NCBI GenBank assembly: GCA_910574895.1
Contig: CAJTDQ010000005.1
Location: 124,001-188,000, forward strand
Source of the DNA: Eubacteriaceae bacterium
Lineage (GTDB): Bacteria; Bacillota; Clostridia; Lachnospirales; Lachnospiraceae
Length of the DNA: 64,000 nt
Direction of reading: 5' to 3'
This document shows positions 44,521-52,169 of the stretch, in pieces; the first letter of the stretch is position 1, and the number at the start of each line of letters is the position of its first letter. A model generated the notes under the pieces. It did no database searches. It had not been told where the DNA came from and saw only the letters and a program-made list of their open reading frames with translations. Both the position numbers and the translations under genes were made by a program.

Positions 44521-44683
44521 GTTTTTTTCCTCCTAATTAATTAGTATTTAATTTATGTCATGAGCTATAGAATGGCCATCTTTAGTAGCTCATACACTCA
44601 TATACTGGCGCTGCCATTTTAACGTTAGTTGACATAATTTTGTCTCATAAAATCACACGTAAAAAGGGCGCAACCGCACCTAC
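44521..44683 (-). promoter_or_regulatory. Structured 5' leader of ppdK
   Basis: From the predicted start near 44683 the leader runs about 160 nt. At its 5' end GCAC-TGTAG-GTGC can compete with GGTGC-GGTT-GCGCC (44667-44680), the latter followed by CTTTTT, which is a short terminator-like stem. Further down ATGAGCTA and TAGCTCAT enclose a TGGCCA palindrome. No known riboswitch core or leader peptide is recognised. Confidence 0.4.
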
Positions 44684-44689
44684 AGTGCA

Positions 44690-44717
44690 ATTATAACATA
44701 AGAAGTCTTTTAGTCAA
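44690..44717 (-). promoter_or_regulatory. Promoter of ppdK
   Basis: Minus-strand TTGACT (44717-44712) and consensus TATAAT (44695-44690) are separated by 16 bases. This is one of the strongest promoters in the window, as expected for a central metabolic gene. Confidence 0.75.
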
Positions 44718-44728
44718 TAAGAAAAGGG

Positions 44729-46105
44729 TTATTTTTCCACAATAAATGTAGTAATAGAGTGCGGAGGCATTTCTGTATTCATTCCTTTTCCATCAATCGC
44801 TAATGCAATCCTATTTCTCTTGTTCAGTTCATTCTGAACTACCACTACAATCTGTCCATCAGGATTTTTATAAGCTACTGAATAAATGCCTTTATCTGAA
44901 TCATTCAGACAAAGTACTCTTTTTGCACCTGGCTTAATATATCTTGAAAAATGACCGATATAAAAATAGGATACATTATATGTAATTTTATTTGTCTTTG
45001 TATTTACCATAATTGGCGCTTCACAATAATTTCCCGCATAGTTTGGACCTCCCTTTTCATCTAAAACAAGATTCCAGTCTACCCATGCCTCTGTATGATT
45101 ATTAAAATCTTTTATCATGTTACGTCCATAAGTCTCTCCATGTTTCCATGCCCCAATTCCTGCTGTTGAACTTGTACTTCCCGAATTATTCACAAGTTCC
45201 ACACAGCCTTCTGTAAATATCAAATGCTGTTTTGGGTAAATATCATGTGCCATGGCAAGAATCTCTGACTTATCAGAACCATACCAGTGATAAGCAATTC
45301 CCCATACAATTTCTTTTGCGTTTTTATATGCCAGAGTTTCACGCACACGCCTGAACATAATATCCCGGTTATGATCTAAAATAACAATCTTAATTCTCTC
45401 TTCAAGACCTGCTGCTTTTAACTCTTCATAAATATAGTCTACAGCCAGCATGGCCTCTTCTGTAGGGTCGTATTTACAAGACGCCCATAACTGCTTTGCT
45501 TCCGGTTCATTCTGAACACTAACAGTTCTTATATTAATTCCCCTCTCAAGCATCCCCTGAATATACTTAACCATATATTTTGCCCAGGTACCATAATATT
45601 TTCTAAGAAGTCTCCCCCCATGATTCATGTCTTTATTATTTTTCATAAAAGCAGGCGGACTCCACGGCGCACATAAAATACCAATATCTTCTCCTGCTTC
45701 TTCTCCTGCCTGCTTAATAAATGGAACAACATATTTATCTTCTCTTTCCATATTAAATGTTTTTAAGTCAGCATCCCCGTCTTCTACATATACATATGGG
45801 TCGAGAGAAAAATCACAACCATTAATAGATGTACGTCCCAAATTGTATGCCAATCCTGATTCTTTATTAAAATATGCCTTAATAATGTCTGCTCTGACTT
45901 CTTCACTTGCATTCGCCATAACATATGCAGCAGATTCCGTAAAAGCTCCACCAAATCCTAAATGTGTTTGAAACTCCTGACTGCTGTCTACTACAACAGT
46001 ATCCATTCTAAAGCTAAAATAATCTCTCAATTCTAAAGAGCCTAAATCTCTCCACTTAACTTCATCTCCCTGAGCTGTCTGTATTATTCTTATCACTGGT
46101 TCCAT
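44729..46105 (-). CDS. Glycoside hydrolase family 30 (glucosylceramidase-like)
   Basis: 458 aa, no signal peptide, so intracellular. GFGGAFTESAAYVM near 50-63 is the GH30 signature. NLGRTSINGCDFSLDPYVY, CAPWSPPAFMKNN, SVQNEPEA with the acid/base Glu, and LIFTEGCVELVNN with the nucleophile Glu follow in order. The C-terminal beta-sandwich ends in PPHSITTF. Family members cleave beta-glucosides, beta-xylosides or beta-1,6-glucans. ATG 46105 (MEPVIRII) follows GAGG; the longer frame from 46276 adds 57 residues that lie across the promoter. An operator-like inverted repeat covers that promoter. Confidence 0.9.
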   Translation of the reverse strand: MEPVIRIIQTAQGDEVKWRDLGSLELRDYFSFRMDTVVVDSSQEFQTHLGFGGAFTESAAYVMANASEEVRADIIKAYFNKESGLAYNLGRTSINGCDFSLDPYVYVEDGDADLKTFNMEREDKYVVPFIKQAGEEAGEDIGILCAPWSPPAFMKNNKDMNHGGRLLRKYYGTWAKYMVKYIQGMLERGINIRTVSVQNEPEAKQLWASCKYDPTEEAMLAVDYIYEELKAAGLEERIKIVILDHNRDIMFRRVRETLAYKNAKEIVWGIAYHWYGSDKSEILAMAHDIYPKQHLIFTEGCVELVNNSGSTSSTAGIGAWKHGETYGRNMIKDFNNHTEAWVDWNLVLDEKGGPNYAGNYCEAPIMVNTKTNKITYNVSYFYIGHFSRYIKPGAKRVLCLNDSDKGIYSVAYKNPDGQIVVVVQNELNKRNRIALAIDGKGMNTEMPPHSITTFIVEK

Positions 46106-46231
46106 GCTATACCTCATTCCATAATAAAAGCACAATCCATCCGAATTATGCATCTTTAATTTTCTTATTAAATTTAGTAAATAACAACACTCTCTAATAT
46201 CGTTCAATTTCGCTCTTTTTCCCATATTATG

Positions 46232-46268
46232 ATTATAACATGTTACTAATAAATGTATATAGTAACAT
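46232..46268 (-). promoter_or_regulatory. Extended -10 promoter and overlapping operator for the GH30 gene
   Basis: A perfect 9-bp inverted repeat, ATGTTACTA (46240-46248) and TAGTAACAT (46260-46268), has an 11-bp spacer. Its proximal half runs into a minus-strand extended -10 (TG-T-TATAAT, 46240-46232). A repressor bound there would block polymerase, as expected for a sugar-responsive glycosidase gene. Confidence 0.55.
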
Positions 46269-46388
46269 TTACACAAAGATAATTTGTTTTTTTATGAAAG
46301 TTGATGAATGTTATATAAAATCGTTTCAATATATGATTATATAAGGACTTCCTTTATTTTTATTTTGTATAATTTTCGACTCTTATAA

Positions 46389-46430
46389 AACAAAGGCTAT
46401 TCCCTTTATTTATCGGGAATAGCCTTTGTT
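46389..46430. terminator. Terminator of the leucine-rich-repeat protein gene
   Basis: A perfect 16-bp stem (AACAAAGGCTATTCCC and its complement) with a 10-nt loop lies 34 bp beyond the stop at 46464, with T tracts on both strands. Apart from this and the GH30 promoter, the 358-bp gap 46106-46463 shows nothing else. Confidence 0.85.
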
Positions 46431-46463
46431 TTGTTAACTATTTCTATCTATTACTCAACCTAG

Positions 46464-47750
46464 TTACTTGCTTAAAATCATTTTTTCGCTCCACTTGCCA
46501 TATGATTTTTTCTTATTCTTTAATTCTTTATACGGTCTAACCGTCACATAAGCCGGTTTTCCTTCTACTTTAGCCGTATATTTGCCTAAATCATAACTAA
46601 ATTTTACATTGTATGTTCCCTTTAATGCCTTTGGTGTTTTTATATTAAAACTGTTCTTTGTAGTGAAATACTTATATACTTTGCTGCCCTTTTTAATCTG
46701 TACCTGATAACCCTTGGCTCCGGCTAGTTTACAGAATTTCACACTGACTTTTTTGTTAGTAATCTTTGCACTTGTCACTACTGTTTTTGATTTTTTCAAA
46801 CTCTTTGTAGAATAGATTTTTACTTTTGATTCAAATGCTGCCGGTTTTATAGCCACGCTGCTCTTTAATGTTGCTTCCTTTAATTTTGTTCTTGCAAATG
46901 CACACCTTCCGATTGTCTTTAGGTTTGAATTTGTAATTATTTTTGACACATATGAATTATAAAACGCATATTCTCCGATTGTTTTAACATTTTTTCCTAA
47001 TGTTACATCTTTAATATTTTTCTGATAAAAAGCTGCCGGTTTAATTGTTATAACTGCATCTGGTATTGTTACTTTATTTTTACCTGAGACATAATAATAT
47101 ACAGTTTTACCATCTGCTGACATCAAACAGCCGTTAGAGATTTTACATGCTGTATTATTTTTTGAAATAGTAACTGAAAAATCATCATATTCGTATACAC
47201 CCGCTAAAGCATATCCCAGTGAATCTGCTGTTCCGCCAACTTCAATTTCATCTGCTCCGTTACCCAGTGCTGCATATGCATAATTTTTCATATCTCCCTG
47301 AACCACAATCTTTTTTGCCCAACGAATTGCATTTGTTTCAACTTTTGTTACAGATGCCGGGACAACAAACGTTCCATTTATTTCGTTAAACGCTTCGCTC
47401 TTTATTGTGCTTACTGTGTCTGCTATCTCTACTTTTTCTACACGATATAAATCACAGAAACTCGAACTTCCAATAGATGTTATCCCTTTATTAATTACTA
47501 TTGTTTTCGTATCTCCCAAACTTTTAGCAAATCCTGTGTCATCCCACATTTCTCCGGTTCCATTGATTGTCAATGTCTTTGTGTCTGTGTCGTAGCTATA
47601 CGTTGCACTATCTCCACAACGCCCCTCTGTTACTTTTTCCTCTGCCATAACTGTTGTACCAGTTATATCTGCCGGCATTACCATAGGTACCGCCATTGTC
47701 ATTGCCATTGTTGTTGCTGTTAACACAGCTAATAATTTTGATTTTCTCAT
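46464..47750 (-). CDS. Secreted BspA-type leucine-rich-repeat surface protein
   Basis: 428 aa. A signal peptide covers about residues 1-37 (MRKSKLLAVL, hydrophobic core, cleavage near VMA/EE). Then come BspA/LRR_5-type repeats of about 23 residues (ITSIGSSSFCDLYRVEKVEI, VITIKPAAFYQKNIKDVTL, VKTIGEYAFYNSYVSKII, LKTIGRCAFARTKLKEATL). The last ~105 residues are a lysine-rich fibronectin-like domain ending YGKWSEKMILSK, similar in style to the end of the surface protein at 582. Such proteins bind host or other bacterial surfaces; the ligand is unknown. ATG 47750 has GGAGG 8 bases upstream. Confidence 0.82.
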   Translation of the reverse strand: MRKSKLLAVLTATTMAMTMAVPMVMPADITGTTVMAEEKVTEGRCGDSATYSYDTDTKTLTINGTGEMWDDTGFAKSLGDTKTIVINKGITSIGSSSFCDLYRVEKVEIADTVSTIKSEAFNEINGTFVVPASVTKVETNAIRWAKKIVVQGDMKNYAYAALGNGADEIEVGGTADSLGYALAGVYEYDDFSVTISKNNTACKISNGCLMSADGKTVYYYVSGKNKVTIPDAVITIKPAAFYQKNIKDVTLGKNVKTIGEYAFYNSYVSKIITNSNLKTIGRCAFARTKLKEATLKSSVAIKPAAFESKVKIYSTKSLKKSKTVVTSAKITNKKVSVKFCKLAGAKGYQVQIKKGSKVYKYFTTKNSFNIKTPKALKGTYNVKFSYDLGKYTAKVEGKPAYVTVRPYKELKNKKKSYGKWSEKMILSK

Positions 47751-47914
47751 CTTCATATCCTCCATTTGTTTTGTTTTATACATATTAAACGGAGGGTTCT
47801 GGAAAAATATTGCAAAACATTTAAAATTTTTTTAAATATATACATAATAGTTCAGCCACCAGCTCGAATTCGCAGGTAAACCTGCTCCTTCTCTCTTTTT
47901 TTGTTTAGCACATA

Positions 47915-47976
47915 CAAAAAAGAACAAGAATTCAAATTCCTGCAAACAGTCCTTATAAATTCTTGCTCTTTTTTTG
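47915..47976 (-). terminator. Terminator of glyS
   Basis: An 18-bp stem (CAAAAAAGAACAAGAATT with AATTCTTGCTCTTTTTTTG, one wobble) has a 25-nt loop and a T-run on the minus strand, 19 bp after the glyS stop. Confidence 0.75.
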
Positions 47977-47994
47977 TCCATTGCTGAACTATTA

Positions 47995-49392
47995 TTAAAA
48001 TTCCATTTTTTCCTCAAAATATGCTTTCAAATCTTCAATCTTAATACGTTCCTGTTCCATTGTGTCACGGTCACGTACTGTAACTGCTCCATCCTCTTCA
48101 GAATCAAAATCGTATGTTACACAGAAAGGAGTTCCAATTTCGTCCTGACGACGATATCTCTTTCCGATAGCTCCTCTGTCATCATATTCACAGTTATAAT
48201 ATTTGCTGAGCTCTGCAAACACTTTTTCTGCACCTTCATTCAATTTTTTTGACAGTGGAAGAACTCCAATCTTAACCGGTGCAATCGCCGGATGAAAATG
48301 AAGAACTGTACGGGTGTCAGGCTTTTCTTCTGTTCCGATTTCTTCTTCATCATATGCTGCACAAAGGAATGCAAGTGTTACTCTGTCAGCACCGAGGGAT
48401 GGTTCAATAACATATGGAACATATCTCTCATGTTTTTCATCATCAAAATATGTTAAATCTTCTTTGGAAGTATTAATGTGCTGTGTCAAATCATAATCTG
48501 TTCTATCTGCAATTCCCCAAAGTTCTCCCCATCCAAATGGGAATAAGAACTCAATATCAGTTGTTGCTTTTGAATAGAATGACAATTCTTCCTTGTCATG
48601 ATCTCTCAGTCTCATTTCATCTTCCTTAATTCCAAGACTTAATAACCAGTCACGGCAGAATCCTCTCCAGTATTCAAACCATTCTAAATCTGTATCCGGC
48701 TCGCAGAAAAATTCTAATTCCATCTGTTCAAATTCTCTTGTTCTGAATGTAAAGTTTCCCGGTGTAATTTCATTTCTGAACGACTTACCAATTTGTCCAA
48801 TACCAAACGGAATTTTCTTTCTGGAAGTTCTCTGAACATTCTTGAAGTTAACAAAAATACCCTGAGCAGTCTCCGGTCTCAGATAAACCGTATTCTTTGC
48901 ATCTTCTGTTACACCCTGAAATGTTTTAAACATCAGGTTAAACTCACGGATATCTGTAAAGTTATGCTTTCCACACGAAGGACAGCAGATATTTTTTTCT
49001 TCTATGTAAGATGCCATCTGTTCATGTGACCATGCATCTACAGATTCTTCTATCGCAATACCATTTTCATCCATATAATCTTCAATTAATTTATCTGCCC
49101 TGAATCTCTCATGACACTCTTTACAATCCATTAACGGATCAGAAAAACTGCCAAGATGTCCGGATGCAACCCATGTCTGTGAATTCATCAGTATTGCGCA
49201 GTCAACACCTACATTATATGGATTTTCCTGAATGAATTTTTTCCACCATGCTTTTTTTACATTGTTCTTCAACTCAACACCTAAATTTCCATAATCCCAA
49301 GTGTTAGCAAGACCTCCATAAATCTCTGACCCCGGGTATACAAATCCCCTGCTTTTTGCTAATGCTACAATTTTGTCCATTGTCTTTTCCAT
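47995..49392 (-). CDS. glyS: Glycyl-tRNA synthetase (homodimeric class II type)
   Basis: 465 aa single-chain alpha2-type enzyme, as in many Gram-positives. Motif 2 is [17 protein letters not shown] near 218; motif 3 is [20 protein letters not shown] near 328. A zinc-like [11 protein letters not shown] and [10 protein letters not shown] region is inserted at about 91-145. The C-terminal anticodon-binding domain starts near 365 ([14 protein letters not shown]). It charges tRNA-Gly, one of which is encoded at 3032. No T-box fits in the 62-bp gap to the upstream lipoprotein gene. AAGGAGAG precedes the ATG. Confidence 0.96.
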   Translation of the reverse strand: MEKTMDKIVALAKSRGFVYPGSEIYGGLANTWDYGNLGVELKNNVKKAWWKKFIQENPYNVGVDCAILMNSQTWVASGHLGSFSDPLMDCKECHERFRADKLIEDYMDENGIAIEESVDAWSHEQMASYIEEKNICCPSCGKHNFTDIREFNLMFKTFQGVTEDAKNTVYLRPETAQGIFVNFKNVQRTSRKKIPFGIGQIGKSFRNEITPGNFTFRTREFEQMELEFFCEPDTDLEWFEYWRGFCRDWLLSLGIKEDEMRLRDHDKEELSFYSKATTDIEFLFPFGWGELWGIADRTDYDLTQHINTSKEDLTYFDDEKHERYVPYVIEPSLGADRVTLAFLCAAYDEEEIGTEEKPDTRTVLHFHPAIAPVKIGVLPLSKKLNEGAEKVFAELSKYYNCEYDDRGAIGKRYRRQDEIGTPFCVTYDFDSEEDGAVTVRDRDTMEQERIKIEDLKAYFEEKMEF

Positions 49393-49454
49393 AATTTCTC
49401 TCCTTCTTTTTACATATACAGGCTTTCCTGCTATTTATCAAAACATTTTTTCCT

Positions 49455-50087
49455 CTAATAGATAATATAACTTAAACCATCCTCTGCTTTTGCAGTTATA
49501 ATCATTCCTTCCTTATCTACCTTGCAATTATCACTGATATATTTTATATCACTGTCTATCTGAACAGAATACTGACCATTTAATATTAAAATTTCACTAT
49601 CACCCATTTCCTTGATATCACTATCTGTCAGTTTTTTCTTCTTATCCGGTGAAACAAAGTCCCCTTTAATTTTGACATCTCCTCTGTCTCTAATCTTACC
49701 GGCAAAGAAATTGGTCTCTTCTTTATTATAGTCTTTTATATACTCATTAAAATCATATACCGTAGCCATCTTTAAAACCAGATATGCCACTTTATCTTCC
49801 ACATCAAATCTGTCTACCTGAATTGCATTATCTACAGACGCTGCATCACTGGCATTATAATCTTTAACTTCTTCATTAATATAATTTTCTAATGCCTCTT
49901 CATCATAGTCGCCACTTTTGAAACTCTCACCTACACCATAGGTTACTGCTCCATCCTCATCTATATAAATAGCATTTGTTCCTTCTTTCAATTCAATATC
50001 TCCTACCTTGTTACCACAGCCTGTAAGCCCTGCTGCCATCACAAGGACAAGGGAAAATATTAAAATGTTTCTTAAAATGTACTTCAT
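49455..50087 (-). CDS. Lipoprotein of unknown function
   Basis: 210 aa. A lipoprotein signal peptide ends in the lipobox LTGC (C24 lipidated), so the protein is anchored to the outer face of the membrane. The mature part is Asp/Glu-rich with segments NAIYIDEDGAVTYGVGESF and DSEILILNGQYSVQIDSDIKYISDNCKV. A similar arrangement recurs in Lachnospiraceae but no function is recognised. AGGAGG precedes the ATG. It lies between recO and glyS; a TTGCCA/TATACA pair near 50170-50200 could be its promoter. Confidence 0.75.
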   Translation of the reverse strand: MKYILRNILIFSLVLVMAAGLTGCGNKVGDIELKEGTNAIYIDEDGAVTYGVGESFKSGDYDEEALENYINEEVKDYNASDAASVDNAIQVDRFDVEDKVAYLVLKMATVYDFNEYIKDYNKEETNFFAGKIRDRGDVKIKGDFVSPDKKKKLTDSDIKEMGDSEILILNGQYSVQIDSDIKYISDNCKVDKEGMIITAKAEDGLSYIIY

Positions 50088-50232
50088 TCAATCTCCTCCT
50101 GTTTATCGGCATAACATACCTAATTAATAATTTTAAACTCAATGGACTTTAATTTCAATACAAATTTTACATAAAACTTGTATATTATTTGTATAATTTC
50201 ATGGCAATCTGGCTACCGCCTTCAAAATAACA

Positions 50233-50964
50233 TCATAGAAAGTCCAAAGAATTAAATTTTTTATCCACTACTTTTTTTATGTATTGTCCGATAATATTCT
50301 CCATTTGCTCTAACACTGTTTCTTTTACCTGAAAAGTATATAATTTATTGATTGGTGATGTAATAATATATTGAAGTGCATAGATTGTCGATGCATCCAA
50401 TAAATTTTCCTGTTTGATACTTCCATGACACTGTCTGCACATTACAGAATTATGGTTCAAGTCAAAATAATCTAAATTATCTTTTGCTCCACACATACCA
50501 CACTCAAAAACATTAGGGTACTCTCCATTTAACACCAATGTCTTTAGTTCATAAATGCACCGAACCAGTCTGTTCGATATATTACCTTTGCTCAACGCTT
50601 TCATGGAAAGATACAGCAGTTCTAAAGTATCTCTTGCTTCAATGCCCTCTCTTCCATAATAATCAGCCAGTTCCAGAAAATACATTCCTAAATACATGCT
50701 GTCAATATCACTCATGGAATTGCTGAAATAATCGCTGATCTTCATTCCTGTTACAGTATAAGCATTTCGCCCACGATACAATGTAAACTCACCAAAAGCC
50801 ATCGGCTGGCTGCCTCCGAGATACTGACTTGTCGGCTTTCTTGCCCCTCTGGCAAACGCTGTTATTTTTCCAAATTCTTTAGTCAGAATCACAAGACGCT
50901 TATCATATTCACTTATAGGTGTCCCGGAAATTACCATTCCGACTGCTGTCATCGTCTCTACCAT
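50233..50964 (-). CDS. recO: DNA repair protein RecO
   Basis: 243 aa. The N-terminal OB fold reads GMVISGTPISEYDKRLVILTKEFGKITAFARGARKP. The C-terminal helical domain holds a zinc-finger of the type CGMCGAKDNLDYFDLNHNSVMCRQC (about 157-181). RecO loads RecA with RecR in recombinational repair of gaps. AAGGCG precedes ATG 50964, which lies inside the end of the yqzL-like gene, giving a 56-bp overlap. It belongs to the conserved era-yqzL-recO order. Confidence 0.93.
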   Translation of the reverse strand: MVETMTAVGMVISGTPISEYDKRLVILTKEFGKITAFARGARKPTSQYLGGSQPMAFGEFTLYRGRNAYTVTGMKISDYFSNSMSDIDSMYLGMYFLELADYYGREGIEARDTLELLYLSMKALSKGNISNRLVRCIYELKTLVLNGEYPNVFECGMCGAKDNLDYFDLNHNSVMCRQCHGSIKQENLLDASTIYALQYIITSPINKLYTFQVKETVLEQMENIIGQYIKKVVDKKFNSLDFL

Positions 50965-51094
50965 CTCTATCGCCTTCTATCTTAGAAATAAAGTTCTCTC
51001 TTGCTTCGTTTACCTTTTTCTCCTGTGCATATTTTAAATAATCTTCTACCTTGCCCGTCGTTTCAAACACTCTCCAGCTGCCTAAATTATCCAT
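50909..51094 (-). CDS. YqzL-like small protein
   Basis: 61 aa starting MDNLGSWRVFETTGKVEDYLKYAQ. The W-x-V-F-x-x-T-G-x-V-x-x-Y-L core is that of Bacillus YqzL, a tiny protein encoded between era and recO. Here it sits in exactly that place. The C-terminal third is charged and overlaps recO in another frame. AAGGAGG lies 5-6 bases before ATG 51094. Function is unknown. Confidence 0.8.
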   Translation of the reverse strand: MDNLGSWRVFETTGKVEDYLKYAQEKKVNEARENFISKIEGDRDGRDDDSSRNGNFRDTYK

Positions 51095-51208
51095 CTTATC
51101 CTCCTTGTAATTCAATCTATCTATATAATTTCCAAGGATGGATATTGTATGCATGATATTTCCTTTAAGAAAATAATGGAAACTGTTTAAAGATACCGGC
51201 AGATTTCA

Positions 51209-52111
51209 TTATTTGTCTTCTTTATATCCATAATTTTTCATCAATAATTCGCTGTCTCTCCAGTCTTTTCGCACCTTTACCCAAATCTGAAGATTCACTT
51301 TTGTATCCAGCTGCTGCTCGATTTCATACCTTGCATTGGTACCTATTTTTTTCAACATACTACCCTGTTTGCCAATAATAATTCCTTTATGAGAATCTCT
51401 CTCACATACAATCGTTGCCTCAATATCATAAATATCTTTGTGACGTCTTTTTTTCATCCGTTCAATGGTTACTGCAATACCATGAGGAATTTCCTCATCC
51501 AGTGCATGTAATGCTTTTTCCCGAATCAGCTCTGCCACAATCTGTCGCATCGGCTGGTCTGTAACTGTATCTTCATCATAGTACATCGGGCCTTCTGGAA
51601 GATATTTAAATATCTGTTCCACTATGGTATCTACATTCTTCCCACGAAGTGCTGATGCCGGAATAATCTCATCGAAATCTAAAATTTTTCTATATGCATC
51701 TATAAATGAAAGAACCTCATCCTGTTTGACTGTATCTGTTTTGTTAATCACCAAAATAACCGGCACCTGAATACCTTTTAACTGCTCTGCAATATGCTGC
51801 TCTCCTGCCCCGATAAATGTATCAGGCTCAACCAGCCACATAATCAGATCTACTTCCTTTAAAGTCTTTTCTGCAACACTGACCATATATTCACCCAGCT
51901 TATTTTTTGCCTTATGAATCCCCGGTGTATCAAGAAATACAATCTGACCCTCATCACAAGTATAGACTGTCTGTATTTTATTTCTAGTGGTCTGTGGCTT
52001 CTTTGATGTAATCGCAATCTTCTGACCGATAATCTGATTCATCAATGTTGATTTTCCTACATTCGGTCTGCCGATTAATGCTACAAATCCTGACTTAAAT
52101 CCTTTTTCCAT
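51209..52111 (-). CDS. era: GTPase Era
   Basis: 300 aa. G-domain motifs are GRPNVGKST (G1), TTRNK (G2), DTPGI (G3), NKTD (G4) and SALRG (G5). The C-terminal KH domain contains the IIGKQGSMLKKIG loop. Era binds 16S rRNA 3' end and assists 30S assembly. ATG 52111 (MEKGFKSGFVALIGRP) has GAGG 8 bases upstream; a further ATG nine codons earlier lacks an SD. It is followed by the yqzL-like gene and recO, and preceded by the M16C peptidase gene 58 bp upstream. Confidence 0.96.
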   Translation of the reverse strand: MEKGFKSGFVALIGRPNVGKSTLMNQIIGQKIAITSKKPQTTRNKIQTVYTCDEGQIVFLDTPGIHKAKNKLGEYMVSVAEKTLKEVDLIMWLVEPDTFIGAGEQHIAEQLKGIQVPVILVINKTDTVKQDEVLSFIDAYRKILDFDEIIPASALRGKNVDTIVEQIFKYLPEGPMYYDEDTVTDQPMRQIVAELIREKALHALDEEIPHGIAVTIERMKKRRHKDIYDIEATIVCERDSHKGIIIGKQGSMLKKIGTNARYEIEQQLDTKVNLQIWVKVRKDWRDSELLMKNYGYKEDK

Positions 52112-52169
52112 GTATTTATCCTCTATTTCTTTCTTCATGTACAGCTTACTGCTTTTCTTTATTCAGTGC

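Noticed and set aside
47832-48017. 61-codon minus-strand frame downstream of glyS
   Set aside because: It begins inside glyS and crosses the glyS terminator; no SD or family resemblance.
49393-49454. T-box leader for glyS
   Set aside because: Only 62 bp separate glyS from the upstream lipoprotein gene, far too short for a T-box, and no conserved T-box sequence is seen.
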